A DNA stretch of 64,000 bases. Origin: an uncultured Pseudomonadales bacterium (GTDB lineage: Bacteria > Pseudomonadota > Gammaproteobacteria > Pseudomonadales > Porticoccaceae). Positions 56,125 through 64,000 of the stretch are shown piece after piece. Each line of letters begins with the position of its first letter. Within the stretch, counting starts at the first letter, position 1. The DNA lies in assembly GCA_943787675.1 (NCBI GenBank), contig CALSNK010000001.1, forward strand, positions 1 to 64,000, given 5' to 3'. The notes below the pieces were generated by a model that did not search any database, was not told where the DNA came from, and saw only the letters and a list, made by a program, of their open reading frames with translations. Made by a program: the position numbers and the translations under genes.

Positions 56125-57129
56125 CTAAAGCAGTTTGAGACCATTGTATTCAGCACTGTGCAAACGCGGACCATACTTGCCTACCACTGCGCTAGCGGCT
56201 CGATTGGCGAAGGTGGCGGCTTCCAAACAGGACTGACCATGGGTAATACCATACAGATAGGCGCCGGCAAACATATCACCAGCACCATTGGTATCTACTG
56301 CTGTAATTGGCTGAGCTTCTGCACGGTGCACACTGAAACCATCAAATATGACTGCCCCTTCACCGCCAAGCGTAATAGCAAACTGTTTGGTTGTTTTCTG
56401 TAGGCGCTCAATGGCTTCATCAAGACTGTCTGTACCACACCAGCTGAGAGCTTCCTGTTTGTTACAGAACAGCAGATCAATACCATCGCCAACTATTTCT
56501 TCAAGGCCGGCTTTAAAATATTCAACAATACCTGGATCAGACAGGCTCATAGCTACTTTTGTACCTGCGGCCTGGGCTGCTTCGCGGGCCTTAATGGCTG
56601 CTGCTCGGCCAGTATCGCTTGTTACCAAATAGCCTTCTATGTAAACATATTCAGAATCAGCGATGGCTGCGGTATCGATATCATCGGGGCTCAGAGTTTC
56701 TCCAATCCCAAGGAAGGAGTTCATGGTGCGCTCGGCATCTGGTGTCACCATCACTAGGCACTTGCCGGTAATTCCTGAATCTAGATTATCATTCCCATCC
56801 CTGTTATTAGAGCTGTGATCAACGCCATTATCAATCAGATCCTGTAAGTAAAAATGGCCATTTTCGTCGTCTGCCACTTTGCAGGCCATGTAGCCCTTAC
56901 CACCAAACTGGGTCAGGGAAATGACTGTGTTAGCCCCAGAGCCGCCGCAGGCGCGATTGGATAATGTCAGGTGATCCTTCAGGTTTTCAATGAGAAAATT
57001 TTGACGATCTTGGTCAACCAATGTCATCAGGCCCTTTTCTATTTCTAAACGCATTAGGTCTTGATCTGAGACTTGAATTTCAGTGTCGACGAGGGCATTA
57101 CCCAAACCGAAGATATGGTATTTTTTCAT
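56125..57129 (-). CDS. PfkB-family kinase (adenosine kinase-like)
   Basis: This 334-residue ribokinase-fold enzyme starts MKKYHIFGLGNALVDTEI. The substrate-binding GGSGANTVISLTQFGG occurs near residue 62 and the PfkB signature DTNGAGDMFAGAYL near residue 285, which contains the catalytic Asp and anion hole. Adenosine kinase-like or 2-keto-sugar kinases are possible; the length and N-terminus are like bacterial adenosine kinases. Its gene is two bases from the rpiA stop, so co-transcription is certain enough, linking it to ribose metabolism. Confidence 0.85.
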   Translation of the reverse strand: MKKYHIFGLGNALVDTEIQVSDQDLMRLEIEKGLMTLVDQDRQNFLIENLKDHLTLSNRACGGSGANTVISLTQFGGKGYMACKVADDENGHFYLQDLIDNGVDHSSNNRDGNDNLDSGITGKCLVMVTPDAERTMNSFLGIGETLSPDDIDTAAIADSEYVYIEGYLVTSDTGRAAAIKAREAAQAAGTKVAMSLSDPGIVEYFKAGLEEIVGDGIDLLFCNKQEALSWCGTDSLDEAIERLQKTTKQFAITLGGEGAVIFDGFSVHRAEAQPITAVDTNGAGDMFAGAYLYGITHGQSCLEAATFANRAASAVVGKYGPRLHSAEYNGLKLL

Positions 57130-57131
57130 TT

Positions 57132-57812
57132 TTAAACCTTGGCGGTGTGGGTAACAATACCCTGCTGAGTCGCCAAAAATAATATATCTGCTGGCTTAAT
57201 GGCGAAGAGACCGTTGGTAACTACGCCGGTAATTTGATTAATCTGCTCTTCAAGGCTGCAGGCAGATCCCATGGGGTAGAGGCCATGAACATCCAAAATA
57301 AGATTGCCATTATCGGTTATAACGCCGTCGCGCCACACCGGATCGCCACCAAGTTTCACCAGCTCACGAGCCACATAGCTGCGAGCCATCGGTATTACCT
57401 CAACTGGCAATGGGAACGTACCCAAATAGTCTACCCACTTGCTTTCATCGGCTATACAGACAAATTCGTTGGCTACTGCAGTCACAATTTTTTCGCGGGT
57501 AAGTGCTGCGCCGCCGCCTTTGATTAACTCAAGACGGGCATTGGCTTCGTCGGCACCATCAATATAAATAGTCACCTCTGACACCGCATTTAATTCGAAC
57601 ACCTGAATGCCATGGCCGCGGAGTCTCTCAGCGGAGCCCTCAGAGCTAGCCACTGTGCCTTGAAATTTATGTTTGTGCTTTGCGATAAGATCAATAAAGC
57701 AGTTGGCCGTTGAACCCGTACCAATACCAATAATGCTGTCATCTTCAATTCTAGTTAAGCTGTAATCCACGGCGGCCTGAGCTACTGCTTGCTTAAGTTG
57801 ATTTTGGTCCAT
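57132..57812 (-). CDS. rpiA: Ribose-5-phosphate isomerase A
   Basis: This 226-residue enzyme interconverts ribose 5-phosphate and ribulose 5-phosphate. Motifs are [15 protein letters not shown] (phosphate loop), [25 protein letters not shown] with catalytic Asp, [15 protein letters not shown] with catalytic Lys/Glu, and a C-terminal TNGLFA. The ATG at 57812 follows GAGG seven bases upstream; another start at 57827 lacks that spacing. It is divergent from ilvA with a ~175-base spacer that must hold both promoters. Confidence 0.96.
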   Translation of the reverse strand: MDQNQLKQAVAQAAVDYSLTRIEDDSIIGIGTGSTANCFIDLIAKHKHKFQGTVASSEGSAERLRGHGIQVFELNAVSEVTIYIDGADEANARLELIKGGGAALTREKIVTAVANEFVCIADESKWVDYLGTFPLPVEVIPMARSYVARELVKLGGDPVWRDGVITDNGNLILDVHGLYPMGSACSLEEQINQITGVVTNGLFAIKPADILFLATQQGIVTHTAKV

Positions 57813-57986
57813 GGATAGCCTCAACATGTTAGACGATGGAAAATATGGCGTTGATTATACGGTGATCTTAGGTATAAAACACAGTGGCCAAGGAGCCTAG
57901 TTGCGCCATTAATTGGATTATTAGACTGGCGTAAACGTCTAGATCAAATTACCATTACTCCATACCTGAATAACGCTGGAAGACCC

Positions 57987-59504
57987 ATGCCACAAAAGTA
58001 CGTTAAAAAAATTCTCGATGCACGTATCTATGATCTCGCCATAGAGACGCCGATTGATGCTGCCCCATTACTTTCCCAGCGATTGAATAACGAAATTTTA
58101 CTGAAGCGTGAAGATTTGCAGCCAGTATTTTCATTCAAACTTCGTGGTGCCTATAACAAATTGCGTCATCTCTCAAAAGAGCAGCTGGCCGCTGGTGTTA
58201 TTGCTGCTTCGGCGGGCAATCATGCTCAGGGCCTGGCCTTGGCCGCTAAAAAGATGGGGGTTAAGGCCACGATTGTTATGCCCAAGACCACCCCGCTAAT
58301 TAAAGTGGATGCTGTGCGCGCCCGAGGCGCCAAGGTCGTTTTGGTGGGTGATAGCTATGACACCGCTGCGGCTCACGCCAACAAGCTGGTTGAAGAACAG
58401 GGCCTGACCTACATTCATCCCTTTGATGATCCAGATATTATTGCGGGTCAGGGTACTGTGGGCATGGAGATCTTACGTCAGCATCCCGGTGATTTAGATG
58501 CAATCTTTATCGCCGTAGGCGGCGGAGGCCTCTGTGCGGGTGTGGCGGCCTACGTGAAATATGTGCGCCCAGGGGTCAAGATTATTGCAGTGGAATCTGA
58601 TGATGCGGCCTGCCTTGATGCCGCCATGAAAGCAGGCCGTCGAGTGCGCCTAAAAGAAGTGGGTATTTTCGCTGACGGCACCGCCGTGGCGCAGGTAGGT
58701 AAAGAAACCTTCCGCATACTCAAAGATTTGGTGGATGAGGTGATCACAGTCAGCACTGACGAAATCTGTGCTGCCCTTAAAGATGTCTACAACGATACCC
58801 GTGCAATCTGCGAGCCTTCAGGGGCTATGGGTGTGGCTGGTTTGAAAAAATATGTCGAGAAACATGGCATAGAAGGGCAGACGTTACTGTCTATTCAGTG
58901 TGGTGCCAATATCGATTTTGATCGTCTGCGCTATATTTCTGAGCGCACCGAAGTGGGTGAAAAGCGCGAGGCTGTTCTAGCGGTCACTCTTGATGAGAAG
59001 CCTGGAAGCTTCCAGACTTTCTGTAAGTTGCTGGGCAAGCGCAATATCTCCGAATTCAATTATCGCTATAACGATGCAAATCGTGCCCAAGTTTTTGCTG
59101 GCATGAAAGTGACCTCGGATGAAGATCGCCATCAACTTGTCGCTGATCTTATCGCTAAGGGTTACACCGTGTCGGACATGACAGACAACGAGATGGCCAA
59201 GCTACACATTCGTCATATGGTTGGCGGCCGCTCACCTCAGGTGGGTAAAGAGCAGGTCTATCGTTTTGAGTTTCCGGAACGTCCAGGTGCCATGTTGAAC
59301 TTTCTGGTTCATCTGGGGGGGCGTTTTAATATCTCCATGTTCCATTACCGCAACCATGGCTCGGCCTTTGGCAGAGTGTTGGTAGGATTTCAGGCGTCGG
59401 AGAAAGACCAGCGAGCATTAAAGAAATTCTTAGATGAGCTGGGCTACCGCTATGAAAATGAAACCGACAATGAGGCTTATCGGTTTTTTCTCGGCAGCGA
59501 ATAA
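57987..59504 (+). CDS. ilvA: Threonine ammonia-lyase, biosynthetic
   Basis: This 505-residue PLP enzyme deaminates threonine to 2-oxobutyrate, the first step of isoleucine synthesis. The PLP lysine is in FSFKLRGAYNK near residue 56, with SAGNHAQGLA as the substrate loop and AVGGGGLCAGVA as the phosphate loop. Two C-terminal ACT-like domains (about residues 330-410 and 425-500) provide isoleucine feedback control, so the long biosynthetic form is indicated. It is convergent with pyk, with 14 bases between stops. Confidence 0.96.
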   Translation: MPQKYVKKILDARIYDLAIETPIDAAPLLSQRLNNEILLKREDLQPVFSFKLRGAYNKLRHLSKEQLAAGVIAASAGNHAQGLALAAKKMGVKATIVMPKTTPLIKVDAVRARGAKVVLVGDSYDTAAAHANKLVEEQGLTYIHPFDDPDIIAGQGTVGMEILRQHPGDLDAIFIAVGGGGLCAGVAAYVKYVRPGVKIIAVESDDAACLDAAMKAGRRVRLKEVGIFADGTAVAQVGKETFRILKDLVDEVITVSTDEICAALKDVYNDTRAICEPSGAMGVAGLKKYVEKHGIEGQTLLSIQCGANIDFDRLRYISERTEVGEKREAVLAVTLDEKPGSFQTFCKLLGKRNISEFNYRYNDANRAQVFAGMKVTSDEDRHQLVADLIAKGYTVSDMTDNEMAKLHIRHMVGGRSPQVGKEQVYRFEFPERPGAMLNFLVHLGGRFNISMFHYRNHGSAFGRVLVGFQASEKDQRALKKFLDELGYRYENETDNEAYRFFLGSE

Positions 59505-59518
59505 CCCAGTTCCGACGC

Positions 59519-60928
59519 TTAGAGTAGGTCGGAAATTTGACGAATTTGAATGGCTTCAAAACCAGAGCCCGCAAGGGCATCTGAAATTACCACCACGCGA
59601 TCGTCGGGTGAAAACTCATTGCGCTGGATCATAATGGCAGCGGCTGTGGCCAGGGTTTTCTCAGAGTCTTCACTAAACTCAATTTGATAACTCAGTACAT
59701 TGCGGTTCATTACCAGCTGACGGCGCGTGACGCTGTCATTGGTAAAGGCGCAAATAATAGACTCCTGAGGGTGGCAGTTGGTCACCCGATTAGCCATACG
59801 TCCACGGCGTGTCGGCACGATAATCGCTTTGGCTGAAATAGATTCGGCTAGATTAACTGCCGCCATGGCAATCTGCTGTTTATCACCGTCTAGCTCTAGG
59901 TTGTCTGTAAAGCGCAGGCCACGACTACTCTCAGTCGAGCGTGAAATTCGGTCGAGAATCTCAACACATTTGACCGGATACTTGCCTACCGTTGTTTCAC
60001 CCGACAGCATAATGGCGTCAGCTTCTTCATAGACCGCATTGGCAACATCGGTCACTTCGGCGCGGGTTGGTATCGGGTTCTCGATCATTGACTCAAGCAT
60101 ATGCGTAGCAACAATAACCCGCTTACCCATCTCGGCGCAGGTGCGAATAATGCGGCGCTGCACACGAGGCAATACCTCTAGAGGTATTTCGACGCCCAGG
60201 TCACCACGGGCAACCATAATGCCGTCGGCAGCAGCGATGATTTCTACCATATTGGTGATGGCTTCCTGATCTTCAAGCTTAGCCACGATCTTAATTTTGT
60301 CTGCCTTGTCGCCGAGCAATTCTCTCAGTTCATGAACATCTGCAGCTTGGCGCACAAATGACAGGGCAATAAAATCCACACCCTGGTGCATACCAAACTC
60401 AATATCGCGGCGGTCTTTGTCGGTGATCGCGGGAAGATTCACACGAATGCCCGGAAGATTGACGTGGCGCTTACTTTTTAGCAGTCCGCCATCAATGACC
60501 TTAACCTGCATAACGCGCTCTTGTTTACTGAGCACCTCGAGATTGATCAAACCATTGTCTACGGTGATCATATCGCCGACATCTACATCATTGATTAAGT
60601 CGTCATAGTTAACATGGATAGAGGACGACTCAACATCTTCGGCCCCGCGAGCCACGATAGAAATAGTATCCCCTTCGGTGAGGTGCAGGTCGTTGGCCAT
60701 GTCACCGGTGCGAATCTCAGGTCCCTGAGTATCCAATAAAATAGCAATAGGGTGGTCGAGCTTTTTATTCAGGCTTTGAATAGCCTGAATAATTTTCGCA
60801 TGGGATTCATGGTCACCATGGGACATATTCAATCGAGCTACGTTCATGCCTGCATTGGCTAGTTTCTCAAGCATCTCTATAGATTCGGTGGCGGGGCCAA
60901 TGGTGCAGATTATTTTGGTTTTGCGCAT
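59519..60928 (-). CDS. pyk: Pyruvate kinase
   Basis: This 469-residue glycolytic enzyme begins RKTKIICTIGPATES and has NVARLNMSHGDHESH, ILLDTQGPEIRTG, the catalytic Lys/metal region IKIVAKLEDQEAI, MVARGDLGVEIP, ATHMLESMI and ADAIMLSGETTVGKYP. It has no extra C-terminal PEP-utiliser domain. Its start codon overlaps the ygfA stop region by 19 bases, so the two genes are coupled. Confidence 0.95.
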   Translation of the reverse strand: MRKTKIICTIGPATESIEMLEKLANAGMNVARLNMSHGDHESHAKIIQAIQSLNKKLDHPIAILLDTQGPEIRTGDMANDLHLTEGDTISIVARGAEDVESSSIHVNYDDLINDVDVGDMITVDNGLINLEVLSKQERVMQVKVIDGGLLKSKRHVNLPGIRVNLPAITDKDRRDIEFGMHQGVDFIALSFVRQAADVHELRELLGDKADKIKIVAKLEDQEAITNMVEIIAAADGIMVARGDLGVEIPLEVLPRVQRRIIRTCAEMGKRVIVATHMLESMIENPIPTRAEVTDVANAVYEEADAIMLSGETTVGKYPVKCVEILDRISRSTESSRGLRFTDNLELDGDKQQIAMAAVNLAESISAKAIIVPTRRGRMANRVTNCHPQESIICAFTNDSVTRRQLVMNRNVLSYQIEFSEDSEKTLATAAAIMIQRNEFSPDDRVVVISDALAGSGFEAIQIRQISDLL

Positions 60929-61500
60929 ATTATCTCGCGGTCAGTCGCTATCAAATGTAAGGGAATATCCCAGCTCTGCTGGGATATAAGGTCAACTTCC
61001 TGGCAGCTGTGAGCAAGGCCAACAAGCTTGGGTTTGAGTTTCTTTTCCACGCTCATAAAGGCCAGAGTGCGGTCATAGTAACCGCCACCCATGCCCATGC
61101 GATTGCCCTGTCGGTCAAATCCTACCAAAGGCATAAAAATAATATCCAGACTCCAGGCTGGTGCTATCTGTGCAGTGTTAAACACCGGCTCCAGAATGCC
61201 ATACTTATTAGCGACGAGCTGAGTCTTGGGGCTGTATTCGATAAAACACAGGCTGTTCTTCTTCATGGGGTGTAACGCAGGCAAAAAGCACTGCTTTCCT
61301 GATTTGAGCGCGGTCTCTAAAAGCTGGCCGGGATCAATTTCGCCGTCATTGGCTAGATAGAGTGCAACGCGCTTAGCGCGCATGAAAAAGGTTTCTCTAC
61401 GCAGGCTCGACACCAGATGCTGACCGGCACTGTGCTGTTCAACAGTCGAGAGAGACCGCCTTTTAGCGCGCAGTTGCTGTCGAGTATCACCGCTATTCAT
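60910..61500 (-). CDS. ygfA: 5-formyltetrahydrofolate cyclo-ligase
   Basis: This 196-residue ATP-dependent enzyme converts 5-formyl-THF to 5,10-methenyl-THF. The N-terminus shows DTRQQLRAKRRSLS. The substrate/ATP site RMGMGGGYYDRTLA lies near residue 140. I used the ATG at 61500; the longer frame runs back through the 6S RNA gene and is rejected. The order zapA-6S RNA-ygfA is standard in gammaproteobacteria, where ygfA is cotranscribed with 6S RNA. Confidence 0.94.
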   Translation of the reverse strand: MNSGDTRQQLRAKRRSLSTVEQHSAGQHLVSSLRRETFFMRAKRVALYLANDGEIDPGQLLETALKSGKQCFLPALHPMKKNSLCFIEYSPKTQLVANKYGILEPVFNTAQIAPAWSLDIIFMPLVGFDRQGNRMGMGGGYYDRTLAFMSVEKKLKPKLVGLAHSCQEVDLISQQSWDIPLHLIATDREIICAKPK

Positions 61501-61523
61501 GGATTTGAACCAATTTAAATTAT

Positions 61524-61694
61524 AAACCCCAGAGTGCCGCTGCCAATGTGGCCTTGAACCGAGAAGTTCAAGGTGGCGACCCTCGCAACAAATCAGGCTT
61601 TCCGACGCACGGAATTGCACAACAATGTTGACGGAGAGAGGCCGGGTATAAATTATCGGCTCAGGGACTTCTTGGCTGGCTAACACCCCAGGAG
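61524..61694 (-). ncRNA. ssrS: 6S RNA
   Basis: On the minus strand, between zapA and ygfA, an extended -10 TGCTATAAT (61700-61705) precedes about 171 bases that match 6S RNA signatures: TCCCTGAGCCGATAATT for the 5' strand of the bubble, GGAAAGCCTGA, and the apical hairpin CACCTTGAAC...GTTCAAGG. The ends (TCTCCTGGGG and GGCACTCTGGGG) can partly pair to close the rod. 6S RNA binds sigma-70 holoenzyme and mimics an open promoter in stationary phase. Exact ends are estimates. The location between zapA and ygfA is the known one. Confidence 0.92.
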
Positions 61695-61699
61695 AAACT

Positions 61700-61708
61700 A
61701 TTATAGCA
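61700..61708 (-). promoter_or_regulatory. Extended -10 promoter of 6S RNA
   Basis: TGCTATAAT on the minus strand is a TG-extended perfect -10; no good -35 is seen 16-18 bases upstream. Transcription should start about 6-8 bases downstream, near 61693. Confidence 0.7.
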
Positions 61709-61779
61709 GGGGCAAAACCAAATGCAGAGTAAATAAACAGCGACTTGCACTAGATATTAGAAGGAATTAAGCGGCAGAG

Positions 61780-62076
61780 TTAACCGCTGAGGTCAGCGAG
61801 GACAGAATCCAGTTTTGAATCCATGGATTGTAGAACATCGGACGCCTCTGCATCCTGTTTGGCACTGTTTTCGATGCGAATCAAATCGTGACTCAGGTTG
61901 AGTGCGGCCATCACCGCTATGCGCTCGAGACCAATAATATGTGAGCCCTGACGGATTTCTTCCATCTTGTCATTTAAAAGCTCCGCTGAACGTTCTAATG
62001 CCTGACGCTCATCGGGTTTACAGTTAACCTGGTACTCTTTATCAAGAATGCGGATTTTTAGGGAAATTGCTGCCAT
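61780..62076 (-). CDS. zapA: ZapA cell-division protein
   Basis: This 98-residue coiled-coil protein crosslinks FtsZ filaments. The ZapA fold shows as LKIRILDKEYQVNCKPDERQALERSAELLNDKM and then AVMAALNLSHDLIRIE followed by a C-terminal helix. It overlaps the ZapB-like gene by one base (TAATG) and lies upstream of 6S RNA. Confidence 0.93.
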   Translation of the reverse strand: MAAISLKIRILDKEYQVNCKPDERQALERSAELLNDKMEEIRQGSHIIGLERIAVMAALNLSHDLIRIENSAKQDAEASDVLQSMDSKLDSVLADLSG

Positions 62077-62279
62077 TATTGCTCTGCACTCAGGTTGCGT
62101 AGACGGTTGATCATCGTTTCGATCTTCTGTCTGGCCATTTCATTTTTTTCCAATAGCTCACCGCGCTCGCCCACCAAACCGGCTTCCCGCTCTCGCAGTG
62201 CCTGGTTTTCACGTTTCAGTACCTGACAGAGATCAATCAGGCGGTCGAGTTTTTGTTCAAACAGTTCGGAATCAGTCAT
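62076..62279 (-). CDS. ZapB-like coiled-coil protein (TIGR02449)
   Basis: This 67-residue almost fully coiled-coil protein (FEQKLDRLIDLCQVLKRENQALR, abbreviated: KLDRLIDLCQVLKREN; then a second heptad segment) matches the small TIGR02449 family found upstream of zapA. It may act like ZapB in division-ring assembly. I used the ATG at 62279; a longer frame to 62330 starts without homology. Confidence 0.82.
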   Translation of the reverse strand: MTDSELFEQKLDRLIDLCQVLKRENQALREREAGLVGERGELLEKNEMARQKIETMINRLRNLSAEQ

Positions 62280-62470
62280 CAGTGCTATTGTGCCAAAAGG
62301 GTGAAGTCTACTTCGCATAACTATAGGCATTGTCTAGAGTTTGGTCAATTACAAGATGTGCTCATTGCGTCCCTTAACGGGACTTTAACTGGACCTTAAT
62401 GCGCTGTTAATGAGAGTGCAGCGACATATTAAGGGTGTTAGGATGCGGTATGACAGAATGAGGTGACACA

Positions 62471-63016
62471 GTGACATTTGAACAGCTAGAAGAGTTATTT
62501 TTTTCCCATAAAATTAATGCCAGCCCGTCGGGTTTTCATGGGTTCCTCTGTGGGCGATTAAGTTGTGGTGCTGTGGATTTAAAGCAGCTAGTCGATGCAT
62601 CAACAAGCTGGCTGGCCCTATCCCAGGAGCAGGCTGAAGCGGCGGAAGGTTCCTTTGAAACGTTTTATCAAAACTCGCTTAATGACCTAGAAGATATTAG
62701 CTTTCTTTTTCAGCCCGTACTGCCCGATGATGAATTACCACTAACAGAGCGCCTAGTAGCGGTTGGCGAATGGTGCAGCAACTATATTTCTGGGGTGGGT
62801 GAAGGGATGGGGGATGAGTTCGATGTCTCTGTAGACGGCAAAGAGGCCTTGGAAGATATCTCTGCCATTGGCCAGATATCAGTGGATTTTGAAACAGACG
62901 AAGATGGCGAGCGGGATTACGCAGAACTTATTGAATACATTCGTATTGCCGTGCAGCTGGTGTTTGCCGACTTGCATCCAGAGCTGGATGCCGAGGCCAA
63001 GCCAACTATCCACTAA
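62471..63016 (+). CDS. ygfB: YgfB/UPF0149 family protein
   Basis: This 181-residue acidic protein has the UPF0149 signature PSGFHGFLCGRLSCGA near the N-terminus and a central VGEWCSNYISGVG. The start is GTG at 62471. In Pseudomonas YgfB modulates AmpDh3 and beta-lactam resistance through AlpA antitermination. It precedes pepP by 3 bases, the conserved ygfB-pepP-ubiH order, and is divergent from the ZapB-like gene. Confidence 0.92.
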   Translation: MTFEQLEELFFSHKINASPSGFHGFLCGRLSCGAVDLKQLVDASTSWLALSQEQAEAAEGSFETFYQNSLNDLEDISFLFQPVLPDDELPLTERLVAVGEWCSNYISGVGEGMGDEFDVSVDGKEALEDISAIGQISVDFETDEDGERDYAELIEYIRIAVQLVFADLHPELDAEAKPTIH

Positions 63017-63019
63017 ATT

Positions 63020-64000
63020 ATGATTTCTAAAAAAGAGTACGCAGCTAGACGCAGAGAGTTGATGGCCATGATGCCATCAAATAGCATCGCCGTGATCGCG
63101 GCCGCACCAGAAAAAATTCGCTCCAAAGACACCCATTATCCCTATAAACAAAATACCAGTCTCAGCTATCTCTGTGGATTTCCCGAGCCGGAATCGGCGC
63201 TGGTGATTATTCCTGGTCGAGAGCAGGGTGAGTTCGTTATGTTTTGTCGGGACAAAAATCTACTCAGAGAAACCTGGGATGGCTACCGTGAAGGACCTGA
63301 GGGAGCCGTCAATCGTTATGCTGCCGATGATGCCTTTCCTATCGATGATATAGACGATATTTTGCCGGGCATGCTGGAAGGTAAAGATCGGGTCTATTAC
63401 GCGATAGGCAAAGACGCAGACTTTGATAAGCATCTTATGGATTGGGTCAATAATGTCCGCAGCCTGCGTGGCGGTGATGCCATGCCTCCCAGCGAATTTG
63501 TTGATCTTGATCATCTGGTGAATGAAATGCGCTTGATCAAAACCGCCGGCGAAATTAAATTGATGCGCAGGGCTGGCGAGATTGCAGCCCAGGCCCATTG
63601 TCGCGCCATGAAGTTAAGTAAGCCTGGGTTATATGAGTACCAGCTTCAGGCTGAGATCGAACATGAATTTATGATCAGCGGTGCCTCGGCGCCGGCTTAT
63701 ACCAGCATTGTGGGTGGCGGTAAAAACGGCTGTATTCTTCACTATATTGAAAACCGCGACAAGCTTAAATCCGGTGATCTGGTATTGATCGATGCCGGTT
63801 GCGAATATGAAAATTATGCCTCGGATATTACCCGAACCTTCCCCGTTAATGGGAAATTCACCAAGCCGCAAGCCGCTATTTATGACATTGTATTGGCGGC
63901 GCAGGCAGCGGCTATCGAGCAGATTGCCCCAGGCCTTGAATACCACCTTGCCAACGATGCGACCATTCAGGTGATTACCCAGGGTCTGGTAGATTTGGAA
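63020..64000 (+). CDS. pepP: Xaa-Pro aminopeptidase PepP (3' partial)
   Basis: The frame from ATG 63020 runs off the right edge after 327 codons. The N-terminal domain begins MISKKEYAARRRELMAMMPS and contains TSLSYLCGFPEPESALVIIPG. The C-terminal pita-bread domain starts near residue 175 and shows VLIDAGCEYENYASDITRTFP, with the first two metal-binding Asp residues. The remaining ligands lie beyond the window. PepP removes N-terminal residues before proline and uses two Mn2+. Confidence 0.93.
   Translation, partial: MISKKEYAARRRELMAMMPSNSIAVIAAAPEKIRSKDTHYPYKQNTSLSYLCGFPEPESALVIIPGREQGEFVMFCRDKNLLRETWDGYREGPEGAVNRYAADDAFPIDDIDDILPGMLEGKDRVYYAIGKDADFDKHLMDWVNNVRSLRGGDAMPPSEFVDLDHLVNEMRLIKTAGEIKLMRRAGEIAAQAHCRAMKLSKPGLYEYQLQAEIEHEFMISGASAPAYTSIVGGGKNGCILHYIENRDKLKSGDLVLIDAGCEYENYASDITRTFPVNGKFTKPQAAIYDIVLAAQAAAIEQIAPGLEYHLANDATIQVITQGLVDLE

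Noticed and set aside
61501-61686. N-terminal extension of ygfA to 61686
   Set aside because: The added residues translate the 6S RNA gene and are not conserved.

Overview
The window is an ordinary chromosomal segment of a gammaproteobacterium. The gene order matches Pseudomonas-type chromosomes in several blocks: metX-metW-DUF4426-rdgB-hemW; yggT-proC-yggS-pilT-pilU; ruvX-yqgE-tonB3-gshB-pilGHIJK-chpABC; purH-fis-dusB-prmA-accC-accB-aroQ-dsbD; and zapA-6S RNA-ygfA. Protein style and mixed base composition suggest a marine oligotroph of the Cellvibrionales/Porticoccaceae (SAR92-like) type. That placement is an inference from memory of gene order; no rRNA gene is present to confirm it. I see no rRNA, tRNA, CRISPR array, insertion sequence or prophage.

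Layout. 1-7 kb: a truncated membrane-domain/flavin-disulfide reductase fusion, a FieF-like exporter, and the minus-strand metX-metW-DUF4426-rdgB-hemW cluster. 7-12.5 kb: a Tas-like reductase, yggT-proC-yggS, and the divergent retraction ATPases pilT and pilU. 12.5-15.5 kb: ruvX, yqgE, a TonB protein and gshB on the minus strand. 15.6-27.6 kb: the Pil-Chp chemosensory operon that controls twitching. 27.7-34.7 kb: an AlkK/DmdB-like acyl-CoA ligase, an EF-hand protein, rpe, then trpE-trpG-trpD-trpC behind a recognisable Trp leader peptide. 34.7-39.5 kb: DUF2164, DUF1272, a Vfr/CRP regulator, OsmC, a duplicated regulatory and small-transcript region, a LysR regulator, coq7 and a membrane protein. 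39.6-52 kb: purD, an inserted photolyase gene, then purH through dsbD. 52-64 kb: copper chaperone, DUF2333, a GGDEF/EAL protein, a PfkB kinase, rpiA, ilvA, pyk, ygfA, 6S RNA, zapA, a ZapB-like protein, ygfB and the start of pepP.

Three conserved genes (pilT, chpA, dsbD) are each broken by one extra base; dusB may be a fourth. Removing one base in pilT gives exactly 344 codons, the length of the P. aeruginosa protein. All are +1 events at or beside short base runs, so sequencing or assembly error must be excluded before calling them real mutations.

The least expected region is 36.5-37.13 kb. It holds two diverged copies of one minus-strand unit. Each has a palindromic operator/promoter block and ends in a hairpin followed by eight T. 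One unit encodes an unannotated 36-residue peptide behind a strong ribosome binding site. The other has lost the peptide and looks like a small RNA. A LysR regulator lies divergently next to the first. The trp leader is also unusual: a 12-bp long-range pairing is present but there is no U-tract terminator.
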